In this document: positions 17,863 through 26,166 of the stretch, piece by piece
Numbering within the stretch: the first letter of the stretch is position 1
How the letters are laid out: every line of letters starts with the position of its first letter
Source of the DNA: Desulfobacteraceae bacterium
Lineage (GTDB): Bacteria > Desulfobacterota > Desulfobacteria > Desulfobacterales > JALSRD01
Direction: 5' to 3'
Length of the DNA: 41,160 nt
NCBI GenBank assembly: GCA_027061725.1
Contig: JAMOVG010000198.1
Location: 1-41,160, forward strand
Made by a program: the position numbers and the translations under genes
The notes under the pieces: generated by a model
Seen by the model: the letters and a program-made list of their open reading frames with translations, nothing else
What the model was told of the DNA's origin: nothing
The model's database searches: none

Positions 17863-19584
17863 TCAAGGGTGCTGCGGGCTCCCGGCGGCGCCGGGCATGA
17901 GGGTCACGCGGCCGGCGTCCTTGGCGTAGCGGTCGGCCTTGTTTTCGTCTTTGGCGCCGCGGTCGCCGGCAGGCAGGGGGGCGCCGCCTTTGAGCGCCCG
18001 CTGGACCGTGCGTGCCAGCTCACCGATGGTGGGCGGCTTCATAAGGAATTCCTGGATGCCCAGAGCCCGGGCCTGGTCCCGCGAAACGCTGCGGCTGTAC
18101 CCCGTGCACAGCAGGATGGGAAGGCCGGGACGCATGGCGTGGACATGCCGGGCCAGGACGTCGCCCGTCATGTCGGGCATGGTCATATCGGTGATGACGA
18201 TGTCGTAGAAATCCGGGTTCTTGCGGAAGCTGTCGAGTGCCTCGGGGCTGTCGGTGAAGGCGGACACGCTGTAGCCCAGGTACTCGAGCATCTGCACCAT
18301 GACCTCGATAATTTTCTCCTCGTCGTCGACCAGCAGGATACTACCGCTGCCTTTGGGGATCTGTTCAGCCACCGGCGACTTATCGGCCTTGGCCTTGGCC
18401 TCGATGCACGGCAGGTAGACGTTGAAAGTGGTGCCTTTTCCCGGCTCGCTGTAGGCCTTGATGTCGCCGTTGTGGCCCTTGACGATGCCGTGCACCACCG
18501 ACAGGCCCATGCCGGTGCCCTCGCCCTCTTTCTTGGTGGTGAAGTAAGGCTCGAAGATGCGATCCAGCACCTCGGCGGGCATGCCGTGCCCGGTGTCGCT
18601 GACGGTCAGGCGCACGTACGTGCCGGGTTTCATATCGAGGTAGTCGGCCAGGTCTCCGGAACGGATCTCGACCTCTGACAGGCTGACGTCCAGTACGCCC
18701 CCCTTTTCGCGCATGGCGTGACCGGCATTGGTGCACAGGTTCATCAGGATCTGGTGAATCTGGGTGGCGTTGGCCATAACGGCGCCGCAGTGGGCGATGT
18801 TCTGCTGGATGTTGATGGTCGTAGGCAGCGACGCCCTCAGCAGGCGCAGCGCCTCCTTCAGGATGGTGTGCAGCTGCAGGGGCCGCTTCTCTTCACTTTC
18901 CTGGCGGCTGAAGGACAGCACCTGCCGGACTAGGCTGCGGGCGCGGTCCACGGCCTGGATAATGCCCTTGAGATTCTTGGCGGCATCGTGGTCACTGCCG
19001 ATCTTGAAAAGCGCAATTTCGGCGTGGCCGCTGATGGGCGTCAGGATGTTGTTGAAGTCGTGGGCAATGCCGCCGGCCAGGGTGCCCAGGGACTCCATTT
19101 TCTGGGACCGGCGCAGCTGGGCCTGCAGCTTGGCCTTTTCCTCCTGGGCGCGGATACGTTCGCTGATGTCCCGGGCGATGGTCAGGATGGCCGGCTCGTA
19201 GTCGTACTCGATGAGGCGGCAGTTGGCCTCCACGGGCAGCACACTGCCGTCTTTGCGCAGGTACTCGGCCTCATAGATGTTGTGCCCCTTTTCGCGCAGG
19301 ATCTTACGGCGCTGGGGAACCGTTATGGCGGTGTCCGGGCTCTCGATGCCCTCTCGCTGCATGGCGGTCAGTTCGCGGTAGGTGTAACCCAGCAGCTCGC
19401 AGGCCACCTGGTTGGCGTCCAGGATCTGTCCGTCCCAGTCGAAGACAAAGATGGCGTCGCCGGCGCTTTCGAACAGGGTGCGGTAGCGGTTCATGGACCG
19501 GCGCAGGGCGTGCATGGTCGAGAAATCGAAGGACAGGGACTCCAATGATTTTGGCTGGGAACCGGATTTGCGGGCGGCGGCCAT
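17863..19584 (-). CDS. PAS hybrid histidine kinase with C-terminal receiver
   Basis: A 573-residue signal-transduction kinase with no transmembrane helix, so probably cytoplasmic. A PAS domain (~30-145) is followed by a short coiled stretch, then the phosphoacceptor block GGIAHDFNNIL (H175). The ATPase domain shows NLCTNAGHAM, DTGHGM and GEGTGMGLSVVHGIV. The receiver (~430-550) has VDDEEK, phospho-acceptor D in VITDMTMPDM and K in LMKPP. Start is ambiguous: ATG 19596, or ATG 19584 with GGAG 6 bases upstream, which I prefer. The longer ORF-track start lacks support. No partner regulator lies beside it. Confidence 0.92.
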   Translation of the reverse strand: MAAARKSGSQPKSLESLSFDFSTMHALRRSMNRYRTLFESAGDAIFVFDWDGQILDANQVACELLGYTYRELTAMQREGIESPDTAITVPQRRKILREKGHNIYEAEYLRKDGSVLPVEANCRLIEYDYEPAILTIARDISERIRAQEEKAKLQAQLRRSQKMESLGTLAGGIAHDFNNILTPISGHAEIALFKIGSDHDAAKNLKGIIQAVDRARSLVRQVLSFSRQESEEKRPLQLHTILKEALRLLRASLPTTINIQQNIAHCGAVMANATQIHQILMNLCTNAGHAMREKGGVLDVSLSEVEIRSGDLADYLDMKPGTYVRLTVSDTGHGMPAEVLDRIFEPYFTTKKEGEGTGMGLSVVHGIVKGHNGDIKAYSEPGKGTTFNVYLPCIEAKAKADKSPVAEQIPKGSGSILLVDDEEKIIEVMVQMLEYLGYSVSAFTDSPEALDSFRKNPDFYDIVITDMTMPDMTGDVLARHVHAMRPGLPILLCTGYSRSVSRDQARALGIQEFLMKPPTIGELARTVQRALKGGAPLPAGDRGAKDENKADRYAKDAGRVTLMPGAAGSPQHP

Positions 19585-19596
19585 GCTGTTCTCCAT

Positions 19597-19898
19597 GTCT
19601 TTGCGCCTGCTTGCGCGGGTAAACAATCCTAGGATGAAGCAACAATTGTGCCGCCCCCGATCTCCCTGCCTCAAAAGTCCTCGAAGGCCGGTGAACTTCT
19701 GCTATAAACGGGTTCCAGAGAGGAGATACTTTTTTCCCTATACATTAAAAAATCAGGTTGTTGAAGTGCTTGGCAGGAGATGTTGGAAGCGTGCAGCAGT
19801 GGAGATGACGCTCCCGCGGCCGCACCCCCCGCACCGGACGGGCCCAGCGCAGCAGTGCGGGATTTTTGACGATTATTGGCGGGCAATAACAAAATACG
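19597..19898. other. intergenic region between hybrid kinase and ddaH
   Basis: About 300 bases without a supported gene, A/T-rich around 19720-19765. It should hold the kinase promoter; the best I see on the minus strand is a weak TTCAAC followed by TGTATA. A hairpin with CCCGCAC/GTGCGGG arms (19828-19834/19855-19861) followed by ATTTTTG looks like a plus-strand terminator although no plus gene precedes it. Confidence 0.4.
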
Positions 19899-20660
19899 TC
19901 AGAAACGCAGCGACAGGCAACTCAGGCCACCGTCTATTTTGCGAAACTCGGATACGTCCAGGGCAATGGTTTCGAAACCGGCCTGCTCGATGCATTTGCG
20001 GGTCCCGGGAAAACCCTCGGCCACCAGCACTCGCCCGTTGATCCACAGGCAGTTGGCGGCGTAACATTCCGCGTCGTCTACGGCCAGGATGTGAAACCGC
20101 CGGAAGGCCGGGTGATCGACGAATTCTCCGGCGGCCACCAGGGTGTCGTTTTCCAGGTAGGCGACGCCGCTCTTGAGGTGCAGAAAATCATGCAGGGCCA
20201 CGGTGGAGGCGCCCAGTCCGCGCTTTTCGAGGATAGCGGTCATCTGCGCCGCACCTTCACGATTGGTGCGCTGCGACAGGCCGATGAAGAAGTGGCTCCC
20301 GACCATCATGATGTCGCCGGCGTCCACTGTACCGGGTGCGGTGATGTGCGCAATGTCGTCGAAGAATGCCGCCAGGGCCGCTTCCACCGTGGCGGTTTCG
20401 CCGCGGCGGCTGGGGGCGCCGGGGCGGGTGATGACGGCACAACCCGGAACCAGCAGGGCGGTGTCTTCGATGAAGGTCGAGTCGGGGTAGGCCTCGTCGG
20501 CTTCCAGCACGGTGACCGCCAGGCCGCAGTCGCGCAGCGCCTGCACGTAGGCGGCGTGCTGCTCCAGGGCGCGGGCAAAATCCGGTTTGCCCAGGCCGGC
20601 TGTGGTCAGGCCGTGGATCATGTTTCTGCAGGGGGTTTTGACCAGTGCTTTGGTGAACAT
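19899..20660 (-). CDS. ddaH: dimethylarginine dimethylaminohydrolase
   Basis: A 253-residue member of the guanidino-group-modifying enzymes. DDAH hydrolyses N-omega-methylated arginines to citrulline and methylamines. Recognised blocks are PDSTFIEDTAL (~60-69), GTVDAGDIM (~110-118), FLHLKSGVAYL with the catalytic His (H161), and DGGLSCLSLRF with the nucleophilic Cys (C248). Close relatives such as arginine deiminase are larger, so DDAH is the better call. An AAGGAAG ribosome-binding site precedes the ATG. It follows hisHF by 8 bases, probably as an operon. Confidence 0.88.
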   Translation of the reverse strand: MFTKALVKTPCRNMIHGLTTAGLGKPDFARALEQHAAYVQALRDCGLAVTVLEADEAYPDSTFIEDTALLVPGCAVITRPGAPSRRGETATVEAALAAFFDDIAHITAPGTVDAGDIMMVGSHFFIGLSQRTNREGAAQMTAILEKRGLGASTVALHDFLHLKSGVAYLENDTLVAAGEFVDHPAFRRFHILAVDDAECYAANCLWINGRVLVAEGFPGTRKCIEQAGFETIALDVSEFRKIDGGLSCLSLRF

Positions 20661-20668
20661 GGCTTCCT

Positions 20669-22240
20669 TTAAGTCCTGATTTCGACTTTGCCTTTAAGAT
20701 ACTGTTTTACAGAACTAATTGGTACCTCACGACGATGGAAGATGCCGGCCGCCAGGGCCGCTTCGGCCGCGGTGCGGGTGAAGACTTCCAGGAAGTGCTC
20801 CTCGCAGCCGGCGCCGCTGGAGGCGATCACCGGGATGGAGACGGCGCCCTTGACGGCGTTGATCAGTTCGATGTCGAAGCCGGCGTTGGTGCCGTCGCGG
20901 TCGATGCAGTTGAGCAGGATCTCCCCGGCACCCAGCTGCTCGCAGACGCGCGCCAGGGTGACGGCGTCCAGGTCGCGGTCCTCGCGGCCGCCGCGGACGG
21001 TGCACTGGTACCAGCAATGGCGTTCTCCGTTTGGCCCCGGGGTGGCGGTTTCGATGGTGGGGTGGGGCACCGCATCGGCCGAGGCCACGTACACCCGGTG
21101 CGGATCGATGGAGATCACCACGGCCTGGTTGCCGTAGCGGCGCGAGATGGTCTCGATGGCGCTGTCACCGGAGGGATGCCCGCGTTTTATCACCTCTTCG
21201 GCGATGCGCACGGCGTCGCTGCCGATGGAGATCTTATCGGCGCCCGAACGGAAATAGGCGTCCGCCACTTCCAGCGCCGTCCAGCTGCGGCCGTTGCGGT
21301 CGGTGAAATCCCGGATGCCGCCCCCGATGGTCAGCGGTACAAAGACGTTCTCCGAGGTGCGCCGAAGGACCTCCAGCATGGGCATGTCCTGCAGCGGAAA
21401 GTCGCGGAAACCGGTGATGTTGAGAAATGTGATCTCGTCGGCGCCCTCCTGGTAATAGCGTCGGGCCAGTTCGACGGGCTTTCCCAGGTTGCGCACCTCG
21501 CCGTCTTCGCGCACGTCGTACTGGTCGCCCTTGGTGACCACCAGGTCGCCGCGGTCGTTGGTGCGCACGTCCAGGCAGGCGATGATGCGCCGGGCCAGCC
21601 GCGTGGGGCCGGCGGCCGGGGCGGGCCGGACAGGGGCGCTGTCGGCACGCAGGAAATTTTCCAGGATGCGCAGCCCGGCAGGGCCGCTTTTTTCCGGGTG
21701 AAACTGGGTGGCCACCAGGTTGCCGCGCTGGACGGCGCTGACGAAGCGGTAGCCGTAATCGGTGGTGGTCAGTACCGCCGCCTCGTCATCGCACACCACG
21801 TGGTAGGAGTGCACGAAGTAGAACTTCTCGTCGCCGCGCAGGCCGTCGAAGACGCGCGACGGCTGCTGGACGCGCAGCCCGTTCCAGCCCATGTGGGGCA
21901 CGGCCCGGTCGATGTCGAAGCGCCGCACGCTGCCCTCGATGGCGCCCAGCCCTGGCACGCCGGGGGCCTCCTGGCTGCCGGCAAACAGCGCCTGCAGCCC
22001 CAGGCAGATGCCCAGGAAGGGACGGTCGGCCGCCAGGTAGCGTTTCAGGGGGGCCACGAAGCCGCGGTCGCGGAGCTCCTGCATCATGCTGCCGAAGGCA
22101 CCCACCCCGGGAAACACCAGTTTCTCGGCGGCCAGGATGTCGTCGGGCGTCCGGACGACGCGGACCCGTTCTCCCAGCTTCTCCAGGGCGTTTATCACGC
22201 TGCGCACATTGCCGGCGCCATAGTCGAGCAGGGTGATCAT
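20669..22240 (-). CDS. hisHF: imidazole glycerol phosphate synthase HisH-HisF fusion
   Basis: Bifunctional enzyme of histidine biosynthesis: the glutaminase half supplies ammonia and the cyclase half makes imidazole glycerol phosphate and AICAR. It has 523 residues. Residues 1-~203 are HisH with nucleophile C79 (LGICLGLQ) and FHPEKS. Residues ~218-523 are HisF with CLDVRTND and CIDRDGTNAGFD catalytic aspartates. The segment with KPVELARRYYQEGADEITF, NITGFRDFPLQD and the insertion FTDRNGRSWTALEVA is eukaryote HIS7-like. Start: ATG 22240 with AAGGGGA upstream; the ORF-track start at 22282 lacks this. No other his gene is nearby. Confidence 0.95.
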   Translation of the reverse strand: MITLLDYGAGNVRSVINALEKLGERVRVVRTPDDILAAEKLVFPGVGAFGSMMQELRDRGFVAPLKRYLAADRPFLGICLGLQALFAGSQEAPGVPGLGAIEGSVRRFDIDRAVPHMGWNGLRVQQPSRVFDGLRGDEKFYFVHSYHVVCDDEAAVLTTTDYGYRFVSAVQRGNLVATQFHPEKSGPAGLRILENFLRADSAPVRPAPAAGPTRLARRIIACLDVRTNDRGDLVVTKGDQYDVREDGEVRNLGKPVELARRYYQEGADEITFLNITGFRDFPLQDMPMLEVLRRTSENVFVPLTIGGGIRDFTDRNGRSWTALEVADAYFRSGADKISIGSDAVRIAEEVIKRGHPSGDSAIETISRRYGNQAVVISIDPHRVYVASADAVPHPTIETATPGPNGERHCWYQCTVRGGREDRDLDAVTLARVCEQLGAGEILLNCIDRDGTNAGFDIELINAVKGAVSIPVIASSGAGCEEHFLEVFTRTAAEAALAAGIFHRREVPISSVKQYLKGKVEIRT

Positions 22241-22410
22241 GCGTGTTTTCCCCTTAGCGATAATGCGTTGCCATACTCCCAAAACCGAACATGATTTCTA
22301 CCACAGAGATCGCGGAGATCACAGCGATTTTTTCAGCGTTCTGCCCTCTGGATATATGGCGGTTCGGCGCCGGAACGCTTGTCGTGGTCTCGAGCGGTCC
22401 CACCTTTTGC

Positions 22411-22446
22411 TTGACAATACGGGGCGAAGATTCATTTTAGGAAATA
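22411..22446 (+). promoter_or_regulatory. possible promoter of the cupin gene
   Basis: CTTGACA followed after 17 bases by ATTTTA/TTTTAG lies about 80 bases upstream of the cupin ATG. The rest of the 283-base gap from hisHF holds a short tract resembling CACAGAGATC-type iterated sequence (22300-22325) and a near-palindrome centred on CGGCGCCG, but no gene. Confidence 0.4.
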
Positions 22447-22523
22447 CTGGACCCGTTGGCAGGTTTGAACCCAAGGCCCTGGAGGGGGCCGTCTTGTCTA
22501 TTTTGCGCAAAGGAGTGTGCTCC

Positions 22524-22874
22524 ATGATCATTGCAAATGAAAAAGAAGCCCCGGCGCAGGTGCTGGAGAGCCCGGAGCTCAGGGATGTGGCCATGAAGGT
22601 GTTGGTGTCGCCCGAAGAGGGCTGGCAGGATCACGTCATGCGGCTGTTCGAACTGGGCGAGGGCGGCTACACGCCCCGGCACACCCACGACTGGCCGCAC
22701 ATCAACTACATCGTGGAGGGAAAGGGCGTGCTGCATGTCAACGGGCAGGACACCCCCATCGAGAGCGGCTCCTATGCCTTCGTGCCCGCCGGCAGCACCC
22801 ACCAGTTTCGAAATGCCGGCAGCGGCAAGTTCCGCTTTATCTGCATCGTGCCCAGGGAGGGGCACCAGTTCTAG
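22524..22874 (+). CDS. small single-domain cupin protein
   Basis: A 116-residue cupin barrel. Motif 1 is GGYTPRHTHDWPHINYIVEGKG and motif 2 is GSYAFVPAGSTHQFRN, so metal ligands H53, H55 and H93 are visible, while the usual motif-1 glutamate position appears to be H59. Small cupins of this kind bind a metal and act as isomerases, dioxygenases or sensors; no substrate can be inferred. The ATG at 22524 has AAAGGAG upstream, whereas the ORF-track start at 22233 lies in the leader. It is a single-gene plus-strand unit between divergent hisHF and the convergent parvulin gene. Confidence 0.85.
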   Translation: MIIANEKEAPAQVLESPELRDVAMKVLVSPEEGWQDHVMRLFELGEGGYTPRHTHDWPHINYIVEGKGVLHVNGQDTPIESGSYAFVPAGSTHQFRNAGSGKFRFICIVPREGHQF

Positions 22875-22883
22875 AGAAGGCTT

Positions 22884-22957
22884 TCAGCCGACAGGGGCAG
22901 GTATCAGCGGTCAGCTGACCACTGACCGCTTCTCACCCGGTGTTCATGGACGGCTGA
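22884..22957 (+). terminator. nested hairpin downstream of the cupin gene
   Basis: A perfect 9-bp stem (AGCGGTCAG/CTGACCGCT, 22906-22914 and 22922-22930) is nested in a 7-bp outer pair (TCAGCCG/CGGCTGA), followed by ACTTTTGG. It may end cupin transcription. A second small hairpin (GGCGTAC/GTACGCC, 23036-23053) lies further on, beyond the parvulin stop. Confidence 0.45.
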
Positions 22958-23113
22958 CTTTTGGACTCGAAGCTGTTTCCGATCGGCAAATGAGGATTTT
23001 TGCGCACGGCCAGGCAAATCCAAAGATGGTGCGGAGGCGTACTCGCGTACGCCGCGCAAGCCATCCCGCCGATTGATGCCGAGATTACGAAGAAAACCCG
23101 TTACGGAGGGAAA

Positions 23114-24088
23114 CTAAATGAACTTCTCGATCTTGGCGCCCTCCTTGAGCTTTTTGATGTAACCCTCCAGGGCGCTGTTGATTTTCTGCTGCTTTAGATA
23201 GCCGCGGATTTTTTCCTTGACGTCCTTGAAGGGCACCGTGCCGGCGGCCTTCTTGTCGGTCACCTTGATCAGGTGGTAGCCGAAGCGGGTCTGGACGATG
23301 TCGCTGACCTGGCCCGGCTTCAGGGCGAAGGCGGCGTCCTCGAAGGGCTTGACCATTTGGCCGCGGCCGAAATACCCCAAATCGCCGCCCTGCTTGCTGC
23401 TGGGCCCCTCCGAGTATTTCTTGGCCAGTTCGGCGAAATCCCCGCCGTTTTTGACCTTCTTCTGGATATCTTCGATCTTCTTCTTTGCCGCGTCCTTCTT
23501 GGCTTGGTCGTCCTTGGCGTCCGACTTGATCAGGATGTGGCTGGCCTTGACCTGCTCGGGTTGCTTGAAGAACTCCGGATGGGACTTGTAGAATTTCTCC
23601 ACTTCGTCGTCGGAAATGGTGATCTTGCCGGCCACGTCCCTGTTGATGAGCTCCTGGATGGCCATGCCCTCGCGGGTCTTTTCCCTGAGGTCGGCCTCGG
23701 TGAGGTTCATCTGCTTGAGGGCCTTGTTGAATGCCTCCTTGGAGGGGAAACGCGCCTTCAGCTTGGCGATGTGATCGTCGATGGTCTTGTCCGAGATCTG
23801 AATGCCCTCTTTTTTGCTCTGGGCGTAGAGCAGTTTCTGCTCGATGAGCCGGTCGAGTATCTGGGCCCTGAGCTTGGCGGTATCGGCCTCCTTTACCATC
23901 TGGCCCTGCTGGGCCATACGACGCTTGGCCTGGTTGACTTCGTTGTCGAGTTCGCTGACGCTGATGACCGTCCCGTTGACCACGGCGGCCTTTTTCGAGG
24001 CGGCGATCACCGGCGCGGCCGCGACGGCCGCCGTGCCGAAGCAGGTGATCATGCACAGCGCGCAGAGTTTGCTGAATCGGATTCTCAT
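23114..24088 (-). CDS. exported parvulin-type peptidyl-prolyl isomerase (SurA/PrsA-like)
   Basis: A 324-residue chaperone/isomerase. An N-terminal signal peptide (~1-30, basic then hydrophobic, ending near APVIAAS) sends it to the periplasm. A SurA-N-like helical region (~33-175) follows, then one rotamase domain (~180-278) with VKASHILIKSD, FAELAKKYSEGPSS, GGDLGYFGRGQM and TRFGYHLIKVTD, and a lysine-rich C-terminal helix. E. coli SurA has two such domains; this has one. The start at 24088 has AAAGGA upstream; the longer ORF start at 24145 would bury the signal peptide. The likely role is folding of outer-membrane or secreted proteins. Confidence 0.92.
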   Translation of the reverse strand: MRIRFSKLCALCMITCFGTAAVAAAPVIAASKKAAVVNGTVISVSELDNEVNQAKRRMAQQGQMVKEADTAKLRAQILDRLIEQKLLYAQSKKEGIQISDKTIDDHIAKLKARFPSKEAFNKALKQMNLTEADLREKTREGMAIQELINRDVAGKITISDDEVEKFYKSHPEFFKQPEQVKASHILIKSDAKDDQAKKDAAKKKIEDIQKKVKNGGDFAELAKKYSEGPSSKQGGDLGYFGRGQMVKPFEDAAFALKPGQVSDIVQTRFGYHLIKVTDKKAAGTVPFKDVKEKIRGYLKQQKINSALEGYIKKLKEGAKIEKFI

Positions 24089-24245
24089 TGGATGCGGTCC
24101 TTTCTCTGGGCATTCAGAGAAGCGGTGACAGATTTTAAGACTCACGGAGCGGACTGGAAGGTGGAAAAATTCCCGAAGGCGGTTCGTCGATCTGTGCGGC
24201 CCTCTGGTTGTGGTTGAACCTATGTTGAGCGGTTTACAAGTAAAA

Positions 24246-24282
24246 TAAGGGGCACTTCGGAAATCTCCGGAAAGTGCCCCTG
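24246..24282 (-). terminator. terminator of the cold-shock gene
   Basis: GGGGCACTT arms enclose an inner CCGG pair (24249-24281). On the minus strand the hairpin is followed by TTATTTTACTT, a good Rho-independent terminator 25 bases after the cold-shock stop. Confidence 0.85.
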
Positions 24283-24305
24283 GTGGTCATGATGGATTTT
24301 GCAGA

Positions 24306-24506
24306 TCAGACAACGGTGACGTTGACGGCGGCAGGACCCTTCTGTCCATCTTCGATGTCGAAGGTCACCCGGTCGCCCTCGTTGAGCGTCCTGAATCCAC
24401 TGGCGTTGATGCCGGTGTGGTGCACGAACACATCCGGTCCGTCTTCCTGCTCGATGAAGCCGTACCCCTTACTGTCGTTAAACCATTTGACGATTCCCTC
24501 GGCCAT
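24306..24506 (-). CDS. cold-shock protein (CspA family)
   Basis: A 66-residue single cold-shock domain that binds single-stranded RNA or DNA. The RNP1 motif KGYGFI and RNP2 motif DVFVHHT are present, and the N-terminal [14 protein letters not shown] is family-typical. The gene has an AAGGAGGGA ribosome-binding site, its own promoter and terminator, and a leader of about 140 bases. Long leaders are typical of cold-regulated csp mRNAs; whether this one is cold-induced cannot be seen from sequence. Exact paralogue identity is not assignable. Confidence 0.96.
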   Translation of the reverse strand: MAEGIVKWFNDSKGYGFIEQEDGPDVFVHHTGINASGFRTLNEGDRVTFDIEDGQKGPAAVNVTVV

Positions 24507-24651
24507 TGTGACAATCCCTCCTTTCTTACTGTGATCTTGGTTTCAAACTTCAGGCTGCCACGCTGGCAAAAGTGGTGCTGTCCTGCAGAACGAAACCGGC
24601 CCGCCGATTTTCTGGCTGGGCCAATACCCAACAAATTTCACAAGGTCTTTC

Positions 24652-24680
24652 AGAATACCTTTTCTGAAATCATAGATCAA
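24652..24680 (-). promoter_or_regulatory. promoter of the cold-shock gene
   Basis: On the minus strand TTGATC, 17 bases, TATTCT. The predicted start near 24645 gives a leader of about 140 bases before the ATG at 24506. It lies just downstream of the upstream PLP-enzyme stop, so the csp gene is not dependent on readthrough. Confidence 0.55.
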
Positions 24681-24733
24681 GACTTTTGTGCATTTTTTTT
24701 GGAAAAAGCCAAATTCAATTTCTGGGGAGAGCT

Positions 24734-26152
24734 TCAGCCGACGGCATGGCTTTTCCGGTAGGCCTCGATGCGCTCGTCGATTTCCGCGATGCGGGCCTGC
24801 TGCCTCTCCCAGTATTCCTGGTCCGCCTGGGCGTTGAGTTCCTCGATGCTTTTGCCCTGCTGCTCGACCCAGGTGTAGTATTTCAGGTTGTGCCAGCGGG
24901 CGCGGTTGAGGCGCGTACCCTCGCTGATCCAGTCCAGCTTCTGCTTGTGGAAGATACTTACCGTGCGCACGCAGGCCTCGGTCTCGTCCATGGGGCCCAG
25001 GTCCTCGGTAAGCTGGGCCATGACCGAGTGGTAGCGGTCGATGGCATCGGTGCAGATGGTGGCCACCAGGTCGTTTTTTCCCAGTCCGTAGAACTTGGCG
25101 GTCTTGATGGCACCCAGCACGTTGCAGACCCCCGAGATGCCGAAAATCTGCGACAGGCGCTGCACGGTTTCCCCGTCGATGCCGTATCGTTCGCTGAGCA
25201 CGCGCCAGCCGGCCTCCTCGGTGAGCAGCTGCAGCCCCATCTTGGACTCCATGTCGTCGATGCACATGACGGCGTCCATGTTGGTGACGTTGTGGATCCA
25301 GGTGACGTGCTTGTCGCCGATGCCCTGGATGTCGTGGGCGCCGTAACCGTTGGCGAACAGCGTGGGGCACTGGATGGGCTCCAGGCCGACGATGCGGTGG
25401 CTGCCCGGCCACTGCTGCTTCAGGCGATCTCCGGCTGCGATGGTGCCGCCGGAACCCATGGCCGAAACATAAGCCGCCACGCGGCCGTCGCCGATGCCGC
25501 GCGCCTTCAGCTGCCCGGCCAGTTCGATGAGGGTGTTGCCGGTCACGAAGTAATGGAAACGATAGTTGCCGAAGGCCTCGAACTGGTTCATGACCCGCAC
25601 CCGCTCGGGGTCTGCGGCCACCAGTTCGTGGCACTTGTCGTAGATCTCCTTGACGTTGCTCTCGCATCCCGGGGTCAGTTCCAAGCGTGCACCGTAGCGC
25701 CGCACGATGTCGAAGCGCTCCTGGCTCATCTCCTCGGGCAGGATGACCACCGAGTCGAACTGCATGCGGCAGCCCACCCAGGCACCGCCGATGCCATAGT
25801 TGCCCGTCGACGGCCAGACGATGGTGTGCCGCGCCGGGTCCACCTCGCCGCCGATGGCCTTTTCCACCAGCACGGCGTAAGTGGCGCCCACCTTGTGGCT
25901 GCCGGTGGGAAAGTCCTTGCCGTAGAGCACCACGATGGGCGCTTCCACGCCGGTCAGCGCTTCGGGCAGCACCTCGTGGTAGATGCGGTTGTCAGCGTCT
26001 TTCCAGGAGATGTTGAATAGGTTGATGGGGTCCAGGGGATCCTTCCCGCGGGCCTCCAGGGCCTGTTGGCGGATGCGGGGGTCGATTTTGTCCGGGTCCA
26101 GCATTTCCGCGAAAGTCGGTCCGGTGATCAGGGTCGTCGAATCAGAAGTCAT
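24734..26152 (-). CDS. PLP-dependent enzyme, cysteine-synthase-like fold type II
   Basis: A 472-residue fold-type II (tryptophan-synthase-beta family) enzyme. The Schiff-base lysine is K87 in TGSHKVGAT, the substrate loop is PSTGNYGIGG, and a glycine-rich phosphate loop appears as SAMGSGGTIAAG. It is longer than typical cysteine synthases (~310 residues), with an extra C-terminal ~100 residues of charged helix. The substrate is unknown to me; cysteine synthase, a beta-eliminating lyase or a related beta-replacement enzyme are possible. The start at 26152 has AAAGGAA upstream, and the ORF-track start at 26284 is too long. It follows a second PLP enzyme by 14 bases. Confidence 0.88.
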   Translation of the reverse strand: MTSDSTTLITGPTFAEMLDPDKIDPRIRQQALEARGKDPLDPINLFNISWKDADNRIYHEVLPEALTGVEAPIVVLYGKDFPTGSHKVGATYAVLVEKAIGGEVDPARHTIVWPSTGNYGIGGAWVGCRMQFDSVVILPEEMSQERFDIVRRYGARLELTPGCESNVKEIYDKCHELVAADPERVRVMNQFEAFGNYRFHYFVTGNTLIELAGQLKARGIGDGRVAAYVSAMGSGGTIAAGDRLKQQWPGSHRIVGLEPIQCPTLFANGYGAHDIQGIGDKHVTWIHNVTNMDAVMCIDDMESKMGLQLLTEEAGWRVLSERYGIDGETVQRLSQIFGISGVCNVLGAIKTAKFYGLGKNDLVATICTDAIDRYHSVMAQLTEDLGPMDETEACVRTVSIFHKQKLDWISEGTRLNRARWHNLKYYTWVEQQGKSIEELNAQADQEYWERQQARIAEIDERIEAYRKSHAVG

Positions 26153-26166
26153 GGCGGTTCCTTTCT

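Noticed and set aside
22295-22335. Tandem repeat (CACAGAGATC-type iteration)
   Set aside because: Only about two imperfect units are present, too few to call a repeat array.
22233-22523. N-terminal extension of the cupin ORF
   Set aside because: The extension lies over the putative promoter and leader and overlaps the hisHF start; AAAGGAG supports ATG at 22524.
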